NCBI GenBank assembly: GCA_031285725.1
Contig: JAITVP010000027.1
Location: 1-34,078 of the forward strand
Direction: 5' to 3'
Source: Bacteroidales bacterium
GTDB taxonomy: Bacteria > Bacteroidota > Bacteroidia > Bacteroidales > WCHB1-69
DNA length: 34,078 nt
The position numbers were made by a program, and so were the translations under genes. Shown piece by piece: positions 16,953 to 24,225 of this stretch. The notes under the pieces were generated by a model. The model saw nothing but the letters and a program-made list of their open reading frames with translations. It searched no databases and was not told where the DNA came from. The first letter of the stretch is position 1; each line of letters begins with the position of its first letter.

Positions 16953-18050
16953 TCAGACATTATATCGAATGTGCAAAATATCACCGTCTTTCACGATGTA
17001 GCTTTTCCCTTCCACGGCCAATTTGCCAGCCTCTTTGCATTTTTGTTCAGAGCCTAACGTCACCAAATCATCGTATTTGATCACCTCGGCGCGGATGAAA
17101 CCCCGTTCCAAATCGCTGTGAATGGTGCCGGCTGCTTGCGGTGCCAACATATCCTGCCGGATCGTCCAAGCGCGGTTCTCTTTGCCGCCAACGGTGAAAA
17201 ATGATATGAGGTTCAGCAACTTATACGCTTCACGAATCACCTTGTTCACACCGGGTTCGGTCAATCCCACGTCTTCCAAGAAAGTTTGACGATCTTCCTC
17301 ACTCTCCAACTCCGCAATTTCCGATTCGATTTTTCCGGCGATCACCAACGGTTCTTGACCCAAAGCAGCCAAATAGCTTTTCACTTGTTCCACATATTTA
17401 TTGCCGTTCACCGCATCATTGTCGTTCACATTGCAAACATACATCATTGACTTGGCCGTCAGCAGCATCATGTCGTTCACCACGGTTTTTTCTTCATCGG
17501 TTACATCCAACGTTCTAACATTCTGAAAGTTCTCGATATGCTCTTTGTATTTCAGCAACACGTCCAAATCGCGTTTTGCATTTTTGTCGCCTACTTTGGC
17601 CGCTTTTTCCACTTTCTGGATTTTGCGTTCAATCTGCTCCAAATCTTTCACTTGCAACTCAAAATCAATGATTTCGATATCCCGAACCGGATCAATGGAG
17701 CCTTCCACGTGTGGCAAGTTTGGGTTGTCGAAACAACGGAGCACGTGAACCAATGCGTCACATTGGCGCACATCGCCCAAAAAACTGTTTCCAATCCCTT
17801 CACCCTGACTAGCACCTTTCGCCAATCCCGGAATATCCACGATGTCCAGCGTCGCATACACCAACTTTTCCGCTTGGATAAACGTGTTGATGTGTGCCAA
17901 CCGCAGGTCGGGCACAGAGCAAACGCCAATATTCGATTTATTGGTGCTGTAAGCGAAATCAGTAATTGCCGCTTTCGTGTTGGAAATACAATTGAAAAGT
18001 GTGGTTTTACCCGAGTTGGTAAGACCGACAATGCCACATTTTAAACCCAT
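16953..18050 (-). CDS. ychF: redox-regulated ATPase YchF (OLA1 family)
   Basis: Obg-family P-loop protein that prefers ATP to GTP and associates with ribosomes; linked to stress responses. The 365 residues show P-loop GLTNSGKT 9-16, G3 motif VDIPGLAKGAS about 71-81, an altered G4 segment (CNVND) in place of NKxD, consistent with ATP preference, a coiled-coil insertion about 130-180 (LEQIERKIQKVEKAAK), and a C-terminal TGS domain about 280-363 ending GKSYIVKDGDILHIRYNV. It lies 11 bases downstream of the nifU-like gene. No anomaly seen. Confidence 0.96.
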   Translation of the reverse strand: MGLKCGIVGLTNSGKTTLFNCISNTKAAITDFAYSTNKSNIGVCSVPDLRLAHINTFIQAEKLVYATLDIVDIPGLAKGASQGEGIGNSFLGDVRQCDALVHVLRCFDNPNLPHVEGSIDPVRDIEIIDFELQVKDLEQIERKIQKVEKAAKVGDKNAKRDLDVLLKYKEHIENFQNVRTLDVTDEEKTVVNDMMLLTAKSMMYVCNVNDNDAVNGNKYVEQVKSYLAALGQEPLVIAGKIESEIAELESEEDRQTFLEDVGLTEPGVNKVIREAYKLLNLISFFTVGGKENRAWTIRQDMLAPQAAGTIHSDLERGFIRAEVIKYDDLVTLGSEQKCKEAGKLAVEGKSYIVKDGDILHIRYNV

Positions 18051-18061
18051 AAACCTCTGTA

Positions 18062-18310
18062 TTAGAAACCTAAAACTATATCTTCCACACGAACGATTTC
18101 CGGAAGATGCTCTTTGATTGTACTTTCAACGCCTTGTTTCAGCGTGACTTTCGCATGAGGACAAGTTCCGCACGCACCTTGCAATTTCACCCGCACCACA
18201 TTATCGGGAGTCAACTCCACAAATTCAATGTCGCCGCCATCAGCTTGCAAATAAGGGCGTATTTGTTCAATAATAGATTTTACTTTTTCTGTTAATAGGC
18301 TATGTTCCAT
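18062..18310 (-). CDS. NifU-like C-terminal domain protein (Fe-S cluster carrier)
   Basis: Small Fe-S carrier of the NifU C-terminal / Nfu type, 82 residues from ATG 18310. The conserved core is YLQADGGDIEFVEL 20-33 and LQGACGTCPHAKVTLKQGVE 43-62 with the cluster-binding Cys47-x-x-Cys50. It would pass 4Fe-4S or 2Fe-2S clusters to target enzymes such as RlmN and other radical SAM proteins. A -7 box at 18329-18336 lies downstream of a longer in-frame ATG (18346), so that start is excluded. It is the first gene of the tightly spaced run with ychF and gldFG. Confidence 0.93.
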   Translation of the reverse strand: MEHSLLTEKVKSIIEQIRPYLQADGGDIEFVELTPDNVVRVKLQGACGTCPHAKVTLKQGVESTIKEHLPEIVRVEDIVLGF

Positions 18311-18328
18311 CTTGTTTAATTTTGAGTG

Positions 18329-18336
18329 CAAAGATA
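18329..18336 (-). promoter_or_regulatory. -7 box of the nifU-ychF-gldF-gldG-LuxE run
   Basis: The minus strand reads TATCTTTG, 19 bases before ATG 18310, leaving a leader of about 12 bases. No other good box is seen down to 13409 with spacing that would suggest internal starts. Confidence 0.55.
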
Positions 18337-18345
18337 CGATTTTCA

Positions 18346-19143
18346 TCAGAATCTTCTTAGCTCTGTATCCTCGTTGTATCCCAAATAGGTCAACAGTCGT
18401 CGTTCCACTTCCCGGCGGCGGGCGGCGGCGATGGGAACCAACCGGTCGTTTCCGTCAACACCTTTACCCATATTCACGGAGTAACTGTTGAACGAAAAGA
18501 CATGATGCATGGCGATAATCGTGTCGCGGCTCACTTTCAGGAAATAATCAACAGAAAGATAATTATCGACAAAAAATTGTAACGTTGAGCGTAATCTATG
18601 GGTTTTTCCATCTTTTGTATGAACGAAAACGTAATTTTTATCCACGCTGACGTATGAGATGTCATGAAGATGTATTGATTCTTCACTATCACAGTAATGT
18701 TGTATTATGATATTCTCAAGATGGAAAACCGGCTGCGCCCCGATTCTCGAATTTTCAATGACCACGTTTTTCGACAGTTTTTCGAATCGATCCAGTGATC
18801 GTCGGAAACGAGCCGGTTCCATTGATTTGGAGAGGAAATCGATGATGCCGTGGTCGTAATATTCGTGTGCCCGCTCGCTATATTCGGTAGGATAACCGGT
18901 CAGCATAATGGTCAACGGTGGATTTTTCAACCTGTCCATCATCGTGAAACCGTCCATTTCGGGCATTTCCACATCCAAAAACATCAAATCCACCGAATGA
19001 TCGGATAAATAATACAATGCCGCCTCCGGATCCGTGAACTGGGCTTGCCGTTTGTATTCGGGATAGCGCCGCATTACATATTCCAACACAAAATGCGTGC
19101 TAATTTCATCATCCACAGAAATATACTTATAATCAGATGCCAT
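18346..19143 (-). CDS. LytTR-family response regulator
   Basis: Two-component transcription regulator of the AlgR/LytR type, 265 residues. Receiver domain 1-125: acidic pair Asp11-Asp12, phosphorylation site Asp57 in MFLDVEMPEMDG, Thr82 (LTGYP) and Lys106 (LSKSMEP), all conserved. LytTR DNA-binding domain about 150-255: VSVDKNYVFVHTKDGKTHRL 166-185 and FLKVSRDTIIAMHHVFSF 201-218. No sensor kinase gene lies beside it, so it is an orphan whose partner must be elsewhere. It has its own promoter at 19167-19174 and ends 36 bases before the nifU-like start, over that gene's promoter. Confidence 0.95.
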   Translation of the reverse strand: MASDYKYISVDDEISTHFVLEYVMRRYPEYKRQAQFTDPEAALYYLSDHSVDLMFLDVEMPEMDGFTMMDRLKNPPLTIMLTGYPTEYSERAHEYYDHGIIDFLSKSMEPARFRRSLDRFEKLSKNVVIENSRIGAQPVFHLENIIIQHYCDSEESIHLHDISYVSVDKNYVFVHTKDGKTHRLRSTLQFFVDNYLSVDYFLKVSRDTIIAMHHVFSFNSYSVNMGKGVDGNDRLVPIAAARRREVERRLLTYLGYNEDTELRRF

Positions 19144-19150
19144 GCCTTTG

Positions 19151-19432
19151 CTATTTTACAAGAGGGCAAATATAGTGAGATTTTTGTTGCGCTGAACAAT
19201 ACTTGCCGTCAATCTTGATTTTGAGAATATAAAATCCATTAGATAGATCTGAAATATTCAAACTGTGACTCACCACAAGAGTTACAGTAAGTAGCATGGG
19301 ATGAGTAATTTGCCTCAATTTGACAACTTTTCGAATGGGCTCTATCAACGCTATGGCCACCGAGTATTGAGGGACAAGTGGTGGGAGACACATTTGGAGT
19401 ATTAAACCTTCTGGATGCAAAAAATGAAACAC
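19151..19432 (-). pseudogene. remnant of a T9SS cargo gene (C-terminal sorting domain)
   Basis: The minus-strand frame from 19432 to 19151 contains LNISDLSNGFYILKIKIDGK, which closely resembles the end of T9SS type A sorting domains (xLxISxLSNGxYILKIxTxxG). The preceding residues do not show the VYPNP motif or any cargo domain, the C-terminus (SHYICPLVK) lacks the usual basic KK-ending, and no promoter or signal peptide is present. I read it as the decayed tail of a cargo gene. The promoter of the LytTR gene lies inside its 3' end. Confidence 0.5.
19167..19174 (-). promoter_or_regulatory. -7 box of the LytTR regulator gene
   Basis: Minus strand TATATTTG followed by CCC, 23 bases before ATG 19143; leader of about 16 bases. 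Confidence 0.55.
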
Positions 19433-19752
19433 GATTGAATAATTTTAAGTAGATATTTTTTAGTTCACTATAATACAGTTACTTGCGACTGTGATTTAAA
19501 AACATTAAAAAAGTTATTGTATTTTTCTTTATATTTGCCGAGAATTTTTAGAATTTCACAAAGAATATTCCACACTTCCTCAACTCGTTCACTTGTCTGC
19601 TTGGCTCATTAACAACCAAATGTTTATATGGGCGTTTCAACAAAAAATAGATATGCTGTTTTGTTTGTTTTAATGATTTGGCCCTGGTAAACGCTCAGAC
19701 TTGATATGGTTGGGCAATTTTCTGTACTTTTGCCATCCTAAAAAATAATACA
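19433..19752. other. gene-free stretch with two plus-strand -7 boxes
   Basis: No ORF longer than about 20 codons with a plausible start is seen. There are two plus-strand matches to TAnnTTTG: TATATTTG at 19530-19537 and TACTTTTG at 19725-19732. The second, with TTG at 19701-19703 spaced by 21 bases, serves the SRPBCC-like gene. The first has about 190 bases of non-coding DNA behind it, including a 17-codon frame from ATG at about 19620. It may drive an untranslated RNA, a long leader, or be a relic of a lost gene. Confidence 0.4.
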
Positions 19753-20151
19753 ATGAAAGTCAGCAGTCCCAAAACTCACATGGAAGCATCGAATGAAAAG
19801 ATTTTTAACATGATGAGCGATTGCCGCCGTTTCGGGGAGGTGGTACCCGACCAGATACAGAATGGGGAGGCGGGCGACGACTATTTCAAATTCTCCTTCC
19901 AAGGCTTGGTGACCATGACGTTGCGGGTGGCGGAAAAACAGGAATTTTCAAAGATCGTCTATTCTGCGGAAAACAGCCAAAATATCCCCGCATTCATCAC
20001 GGTGGATATTAATGGCAACGATCAAGCCAGTGAAGTTACAGTGAGCGCGGATATTGAGGTGCCGGTCTTTTTATCGGGCATGGTGAAAAAGCCATTGCAA
20101 AATTTCGCCGACATGGTCGTGGAAAAATTGAAGATCGCCGCAGAAAAATAA
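19753..20151 (+). CDS. SRPBCC / START-like fold small protein
   Basis: A 132-residue cytosolic protein without signal peptide. The N-terminal MKVSSPKTHMEASNEKIFNM and the predicted helix-strand order with a final long helix (FADMVVEKLKIAAEK, about 117-132) fit the polyketide cyclase / START (SRPBCC) fold as found in short uncharacterised Bacteroidetes proteins. No catalytic residues can be named. It ends 18 bases before lptB on the same strand, so the two probably share a transcript; a role in lipid binding or envelope maintenance is only suggested by that neighbour. Confidence 0.7.
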   Translation: MKVSSPKTHMEASNEKIFNMMSDCRRFGEVVPDQIQNGEAGDDYFKFSFQGLVTMTLRVAEKQEFSKIVYSAENSQNIPAFITVDINGNDQASEVTVSADIEVPVFLSGMVKKPLQNFADMVVEKLKIAAEK

Positions 20152-20169
20152 CATATTATAATTTATAGC

Positions 20170-20913
20170 ATGGCAGAGAAAGCATACTCCATCCGTACCG
20201 AAGGATTGGTCAAGAAATACAAAAGTCGTACCGTGGTGAACAATGCTTCGTTTGAGGTTAAGCAAGGTGAAATTGTGGGATTATTGGGGCCGAACGGCGC
20301 CGGTAAAACCACTTCTTTTTACATGATTGTCGGGATGATCAAGCCTTTTTCCGGAAAAATCCTGCTCAACGACAAGGATATCACAGAGTTGCCGATGTAC
20401 AAAAGAGCCAAGTTGGGAATTTCCTACTTGCCACAAGAAGCGTCGGTTTTTCGAGGATTGAGTGTGGAGGACAATATCTGCGCAGTGCTGCAATACAGCA
20501 AATTGACGAAAGAAGAGCAAAAGGACAAATTAGAGAGCCTTATTTCCGAGTTCAATATCCAGAAAGTGAGAAAAAATAAGGGGAACAATCTTTCCGGTGG
20601 GGAGCGGCGGCGTTGCGAGATTGCCCGCTGTCTGGCCACCGATCCCAAGTTCATCCTGTTAGACGAGCCTTTCGCCGGCGTCGATCCGATTGCCGTGGAG
20701 GATATCCAACAGATTGTGGCGAAATTGAAAGACAAGAACATCGGTATCCTGATTACCGACCATAATGTGCATGAAACACTGACGATTACCGATCGCTCTT
20801 ACCTGTTGTTCGAAGGCAGTATCCTAAAATCGGGAACATCCGAAGAATTGGCCGCCGACGAACATGTGAAACGGGTTTATCTGGGAAAGAATTTCGAGTT
20901 ACGGAAAGGGTAA
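20170..20913 (+). CDS. lptB: LPS export ABC transporter ATP-binding protein LptB
   Basis: ATPase powering extraction of lipopolysaccharide from the inner membrane together with LptF, LptG and LptC. In 247 residues: Walker [10 protein letters not shown] 40-48, Q-loop Gln89 ([17 protein letters not shown], a typical LptB segment), signature LSGGERRR 141-148, Walker B FILLDEP 161-167 with catalytic Glu166, D-loop and switch His198 ([10 protein letters not shown]). The C-terminal [11 protein letters not shown] matches LptB ends. It follows the SRPBCC-like gene by 18 bases. The other lpt genes are not in the window. Confidence 0.95.
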   Translation: MAEKAYSIRTEGLVKKYKSRTVVNNASFEVKQGEIVGLLGPNGAGKTTSFYMIVGMIKPFSGKILLNDKDITELPMYKRAKLGISYLPQEASVFRGLSVEDNICAVLQYSKLTKEEQKDKLESLISEFNIQKVRKNKGNNLSGGERRRCEIARCLATDPKFILLDEPFAGVDPIAVEDIQQIVAKLKDKNIGILITDHNVHETLTITDRSYLLFEGSILKSGTSEELAADEHVKRVYLGKNFELRKG

Positions 20914-20998
20914 CGCATACGGGTTTGTTATGAAAGAAAAAGGAATAAGGTACAAAACGAATGCCACGTCTTGTATTGCATTCTGTGAATTATTTTTA

Positions 20999-21006
20999 TA
21001 TATTTG
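20999..21006 (+). promoter_or_regulatory. -7 box of secDF
   Basis: TATATTTG at 20999-21006 with TTG at 20976-20978 spaced by 20 bases fits the Bacteroidetes TTTG-N19-21-TAnnTTTG promoter. The leader to ATG 21067 is about 54 bases. Confidence 0.6.
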
Positions 21007-21066
21007 CAGGCTTGAATTTTTAAAAAATAGCAAAAATAAATTATTAATAATCAAATAGATAGAAAA

Positions 21067-24000
21067 ATGCGGAACAAAGGATTAATTATTTTCTTCACAA
21101 TACTCATCAGTTTAGTTTGTGTGTATTGCTTGTCATTTACGTTTGTCACATGGTCGGTAGAGAAAGATGCGAGAGGATTTGCGCAAACCACAATCAATGA
21201 TCAAGCCACCGTTGATTTTCTGGAAAAAGCTTCGGCTGGCGACCCCATGTTGAGAAAACACTTGTTGGATTCAATCTATTCTGACAGAGAGAGTTTCTAC
21301 CTTGCCACGATGAAAGATTCTTCTGTCTTTTTCGGCATGACATACAAGCAATGCAAATACAAAGAGTTGAACCTCGGTCTCGACTTGAAAGGGGGGATGA
21401 ACGTTACATTAGAAGTGTCTATTCCCGAAGTGGTTATGAGTCTCGCAAACAACACCGACGATGAACTCTTCACCAAAGCGTTTGCTAGAGCGGAAGCGAG
21501 ATACAATGAAACCAACGGTAATTTTATTGATATTTTCGTAGAATCGTTCAATACGGAAAAAAACACGCTGGGATTGGAAAATGCCGCGCTCCGTACCTAT
21601 TTTGGCGAAAGAGCCAATAACAAAAGTGCTTCAGATCAAGAAATTAAGAATTTCATTGAAACGGAATCTAACGAAATCGTAGACCGTACTTTCAAAATTT
21701 TGACCACCCGTATTGACCGTTTCGGAGTGGCACAACCCAACATCCAGCGTCTGCAAGGCGGCCGTATTTTGGTGGAGTTGCCCGGCATCAAAGAGCCCGA
21801 ACGCGTGACAGACCTGTTGAAAAGCACAGCGAAATTGGAATTTTGGGAAGTGTACAGCGAGCCTGTCAACGGCGTTGCCGTGCAAGAACTGTTCAGACAA
21901 GCCGATCTGAAATTGAAAGATCAAATGAAAATCGAAGAGGCGAAAACCGAAGAGGCAACAATGGAAGCGGATTCAACCCAAGTTGCGGACAGCACAGATG
22001 TTGTGGATGAGGCAAGTGTTGCAAGTGCCGTTGAAGATGAAGACGAAGATTTTGAAGAAGACTATAGCCAATTGGGGCTGATTTTAAGTAAATCACTAGG
22101 AAGTAACGGTGTGGTAATCGGTTATTTCAAAGAAGCCGACATGAAAGAGATCAGCATGTTGCTTCCCGAAATGAAAAGATTGATGGGTATAAACAATGTT
22201 GAATTTTATTGGGGAATTGCTGACAAAGATTTCGGGAACGCTTATCCATTGATCCCGTTGAAAAGTAACAATGACCGTGTCGGGCCGAAATTAAGTTCCG
22301 AAACGATCGGTGGTGCGCGCGTGGTGCGTTCCGCAAGACAAGACGTTAACCAAAACAACCAGGTAGTGGTAACCATGGCGATGGAAGACCAAGCGACCGA
22401 CGAATGGCGGAAAATCACCCGTGCGGCTGTGGAAAATTCATCCAAAATCACCATGATTGCTATCGTGTTGGATGACATCGTATACTCTTATCCTTCCATC
22501 AAATCGGAAATTCCGAACGGACATTCCGAAATTTCCGGAACATTCTCCATCGACGAGGCGAAGGATTTAGCAACCGTATTGAACTCCGGTAACTTGGAGG
22601 CTAGCGTGAATATCGTGCAATCGGAAGTCGTAGGACCGACATTGGGGCAGGAGTCTATCAAATCCGGTTTGCTCTCCGTAGTGTTAGCGTTTGTGTTAGT
22701 GTTGACTTACATGTTGTTATATTATAGCCGCGCGGGTTTTGCCGCTGACGTGGCGTTGTTGATGAATATCTTCTTCCTGTTGGGAATCCTTGCTTCATTG
22801 GGTGCCGTATTGACATTGCCCGGTATCGCCGGTATCGTGTTGACACTCGGTATGGCGGTGGACGCCAACGTGATCATCTTCGAGCGGATCCGGGAAGAGG
22901 TGCGCGCCGGCAAAGGATTGCGCATAGCCATCGATGAAGGTTACCACAATGCGTACTCTGCGATCATCGACGGTAACGTAACCACGTTGATCACCGCAAT
23001 CGTGCTTTATATTTTGGGCTCCGGTCCGGTGCAAGGTTTCGCAACTACGTTGATCATTGGTATCTGTTCTTCCTTGTTCACGGCGATCTTTATTACAAGA
23101 CTTATTTCCGAACGCCGGTTGAAAACCGGCAAATCGCTGAATTTTGGCAACCAACATACTATCAATGCATTCACGAATACCCATTTCGATTTCATCAAAA
23201 CCAAAAAAATATTCTACTCCATCTCTGGTATTGCGACTGTGGTTTGCATTGTATCTTTCTTCACGTTAGGTTTCAGTCCGGGTATCGATTTTACCGGTGG
23301 ACGTAACTTCGTGGTTCGTTTCGACCAGGAGGTTAACACGGCGGATGTTCGTCAAGCCGTGGGCGAAGAGTTTGGCGGTAATCCCGAAGTGAAAACATTC
23401 GGTGGAAACGACCAGGTGAGAATCACCACCAACTACAAAATCGACAGCAACGATCCCGCAGTGGATAAAGAAGTGGAAGCTAAATTATACAATGCCTTAA
23501 AGGGATTCTATAAAAAATCAGACATTTCCGAAACCGATTTCACGCAACAAATTGACCCGAGAGGTATTCAAAGTTCGCAAAAGGTACAACCGATGATTGC
23601 GAAAGAGTTGTTAAGAGATTCCGTGTTTGCGGTATTGATCTCCTTGATCCTCATCTTTGCGTATATCGCTATCAGATTCCGGAACTGGCAGTTTGGTTTG
23701 GGTGGTGTGGTTTCGTTGGCGCACGATGCCTTACTCACCATCGGCCTTTTCTCACTGTTCTACAAAGTGATGCCGTTCTCCATGGAAATTGACCAGTCGT
23801 TCATCGCCGCGATTTTGACCGTAATCGGTTATTCCATCAACAACGTGGTGGTAATCTATGACCGTATCCGTGAAAACTTGGCATTATATCCGAAGAAAGA
23901 TAATTACGCCAACTTCAATTCCGCAGTTAACAGTACGTTGGGCAGAACCGTGAACACGGCAGGTACCACTATTGTGGTATTGATCGCCATGTTCATCTTT

Positions 24001-24141
24001 GGCGGCGAAGTGATCCGTGGTTTCATCTTTGCGATGGGTGCCGGTGTGATCATCGGAACCTACTCCAGTATTTTCGTTGCCACTCCGTTGGCTTACGACC
24101 TCTTGGCAAAAGGCAAAGTGAATAGGATGAAAACGAAATAA
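21067..24141 (+). CDS. secDF: fused protein translocase subunit SecDF
   Basis: Single-chain SecD-SecF that uses the proton gradient to pull proteins out of SecYEG on the periplasmic side. 1024 residues. SecD part: helix 1 about 6-29, motif LGLDLKGGMNVTLEV 103-117, periplasmic P1 region to about 525, then helices about 532-682 with GMAVDANVIIFERIREE 595-611. SecF part from about 713: helix 715-735, GIDFTGGRNFVVRF 739-752, periplasmic domain to about 845, helices 850-1010 with GYSINNVVVIYDRIREN 921-937. The P1 region carries a very acidic insert about 289-333 (EEAKTEEATMEADST, EDEDEDFEEDY), absent from short SecDs. Fusion is usual in Bacteroidetes. It stands alone with its own promoter. Confidence 0.97.
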   Translation: MRNKGLIIFFTILISLVCVYCLSFTFVTWSVEKDARGFAQTTINDQATVDFLEKASAGDPMLRKHLLDSIYSDRESFYLATMKDSSVFFGMTYKQCKYKELNLGLDLKGGMNVTLEVSIPEVVMSLANNTDDELFTKAFARAEARYNETNGNFIDIFVESFNTEKNTLGLENAALRTYFGERANNKSASDQEIKNFIETESNEIVDRTFKILTTRIDRFGVAQPNIQRLQGGRILVELPGIKEPERVTDLLKSTAKLEFWEVYSEPVNGVAVQELFRQADLKLKDQMKIEEAKTEEATMEADSTQVADSTDVVDEASVASAVEDEDEDFEEDYSQLGLILSKSLGSNGVVIGYFKEADMKEISMLLPEMKRLMGINNVEFYWGIADKDFGNAYPLIPLKSNNDRVGPKLSSETIGGARVVRSARQDVNQNNQVVVTMAMEDQATDEWRKITRAAVENSSKITMIAIVLDDIVYSYPSIKSEIPNGHSEISGTFSIDEAKDLATVLNSGNLEASVNIVQSEVVGPTLGQESIKSGLLSVVLAFVLVLTYMLLYYSRAGFAADVALLMNIFFLLGILASLGAVLTLPGIAGIVLTLGMAVDANVIIFERIREEVRAGKGLRIAIDEGYHNAYSAIIDGNVTTLITAIVLYILGSGPVQGFATTLIIGICSSLFTAIFITRLISERRLKTGKSLNFGNQHTINAFTNTHFDFIKTKKIFYSISGIATVVCIVSFFTLGFSPGIDFTGGRNFVVRFDQEVNTADVRQAVGEEFGGNPEVKTFGGNDQVRITTNYKIDSNDPAVDKEVEAKLYNALKGFYKKSDISETDFTQQIDPRGIQSSQKVQPMIAKELLRDSVFAVLISLILIFAYIAIRFRNWQFGLGGVVSLAHDALLTIGLFSLFYKVMPFSMEIDQSFIAAILTVIGYSINNVVVIYDRIRENLALYPKKDNYANFNSAVNSTLGRTVNTAGTTIVVLIAMFIFGGEVIRGFIFAMGAGVIIGTYSSIFVATPLAYDLLAKGKVNRMKTK

Positions 24142-24184
24142 AAAACGTACTTTTTGGGGGTGTTTGTAATTCAGAATAATTTTC

Positions 24185-24192
24185 TATTTTAG
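24185..24192 (+). promoter_or_regulatory. imperfect -7 box of the OmpA-family gene
   Basis: TATTTTAG differs from TAnnTTTG at one base; TTTG at 24163-24166 lies 18 bases upstream as a -33 element. It precedes ATG 24226 by 33 bases. Confidence 0.4.
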
Positions 24193-24225
24193 CAACCCAA
24201 TTTAAACTAGAAAAAATTACTAAGC

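Noticed and set aside
16173-20913. LptB-like ATPase at 20170 as the missing GldA
   Set aside because: Its Q-loop region and C-terminus are LptB-like, and it is on the opposite strand with a different partner gene, so it is not assigned to GldFG.
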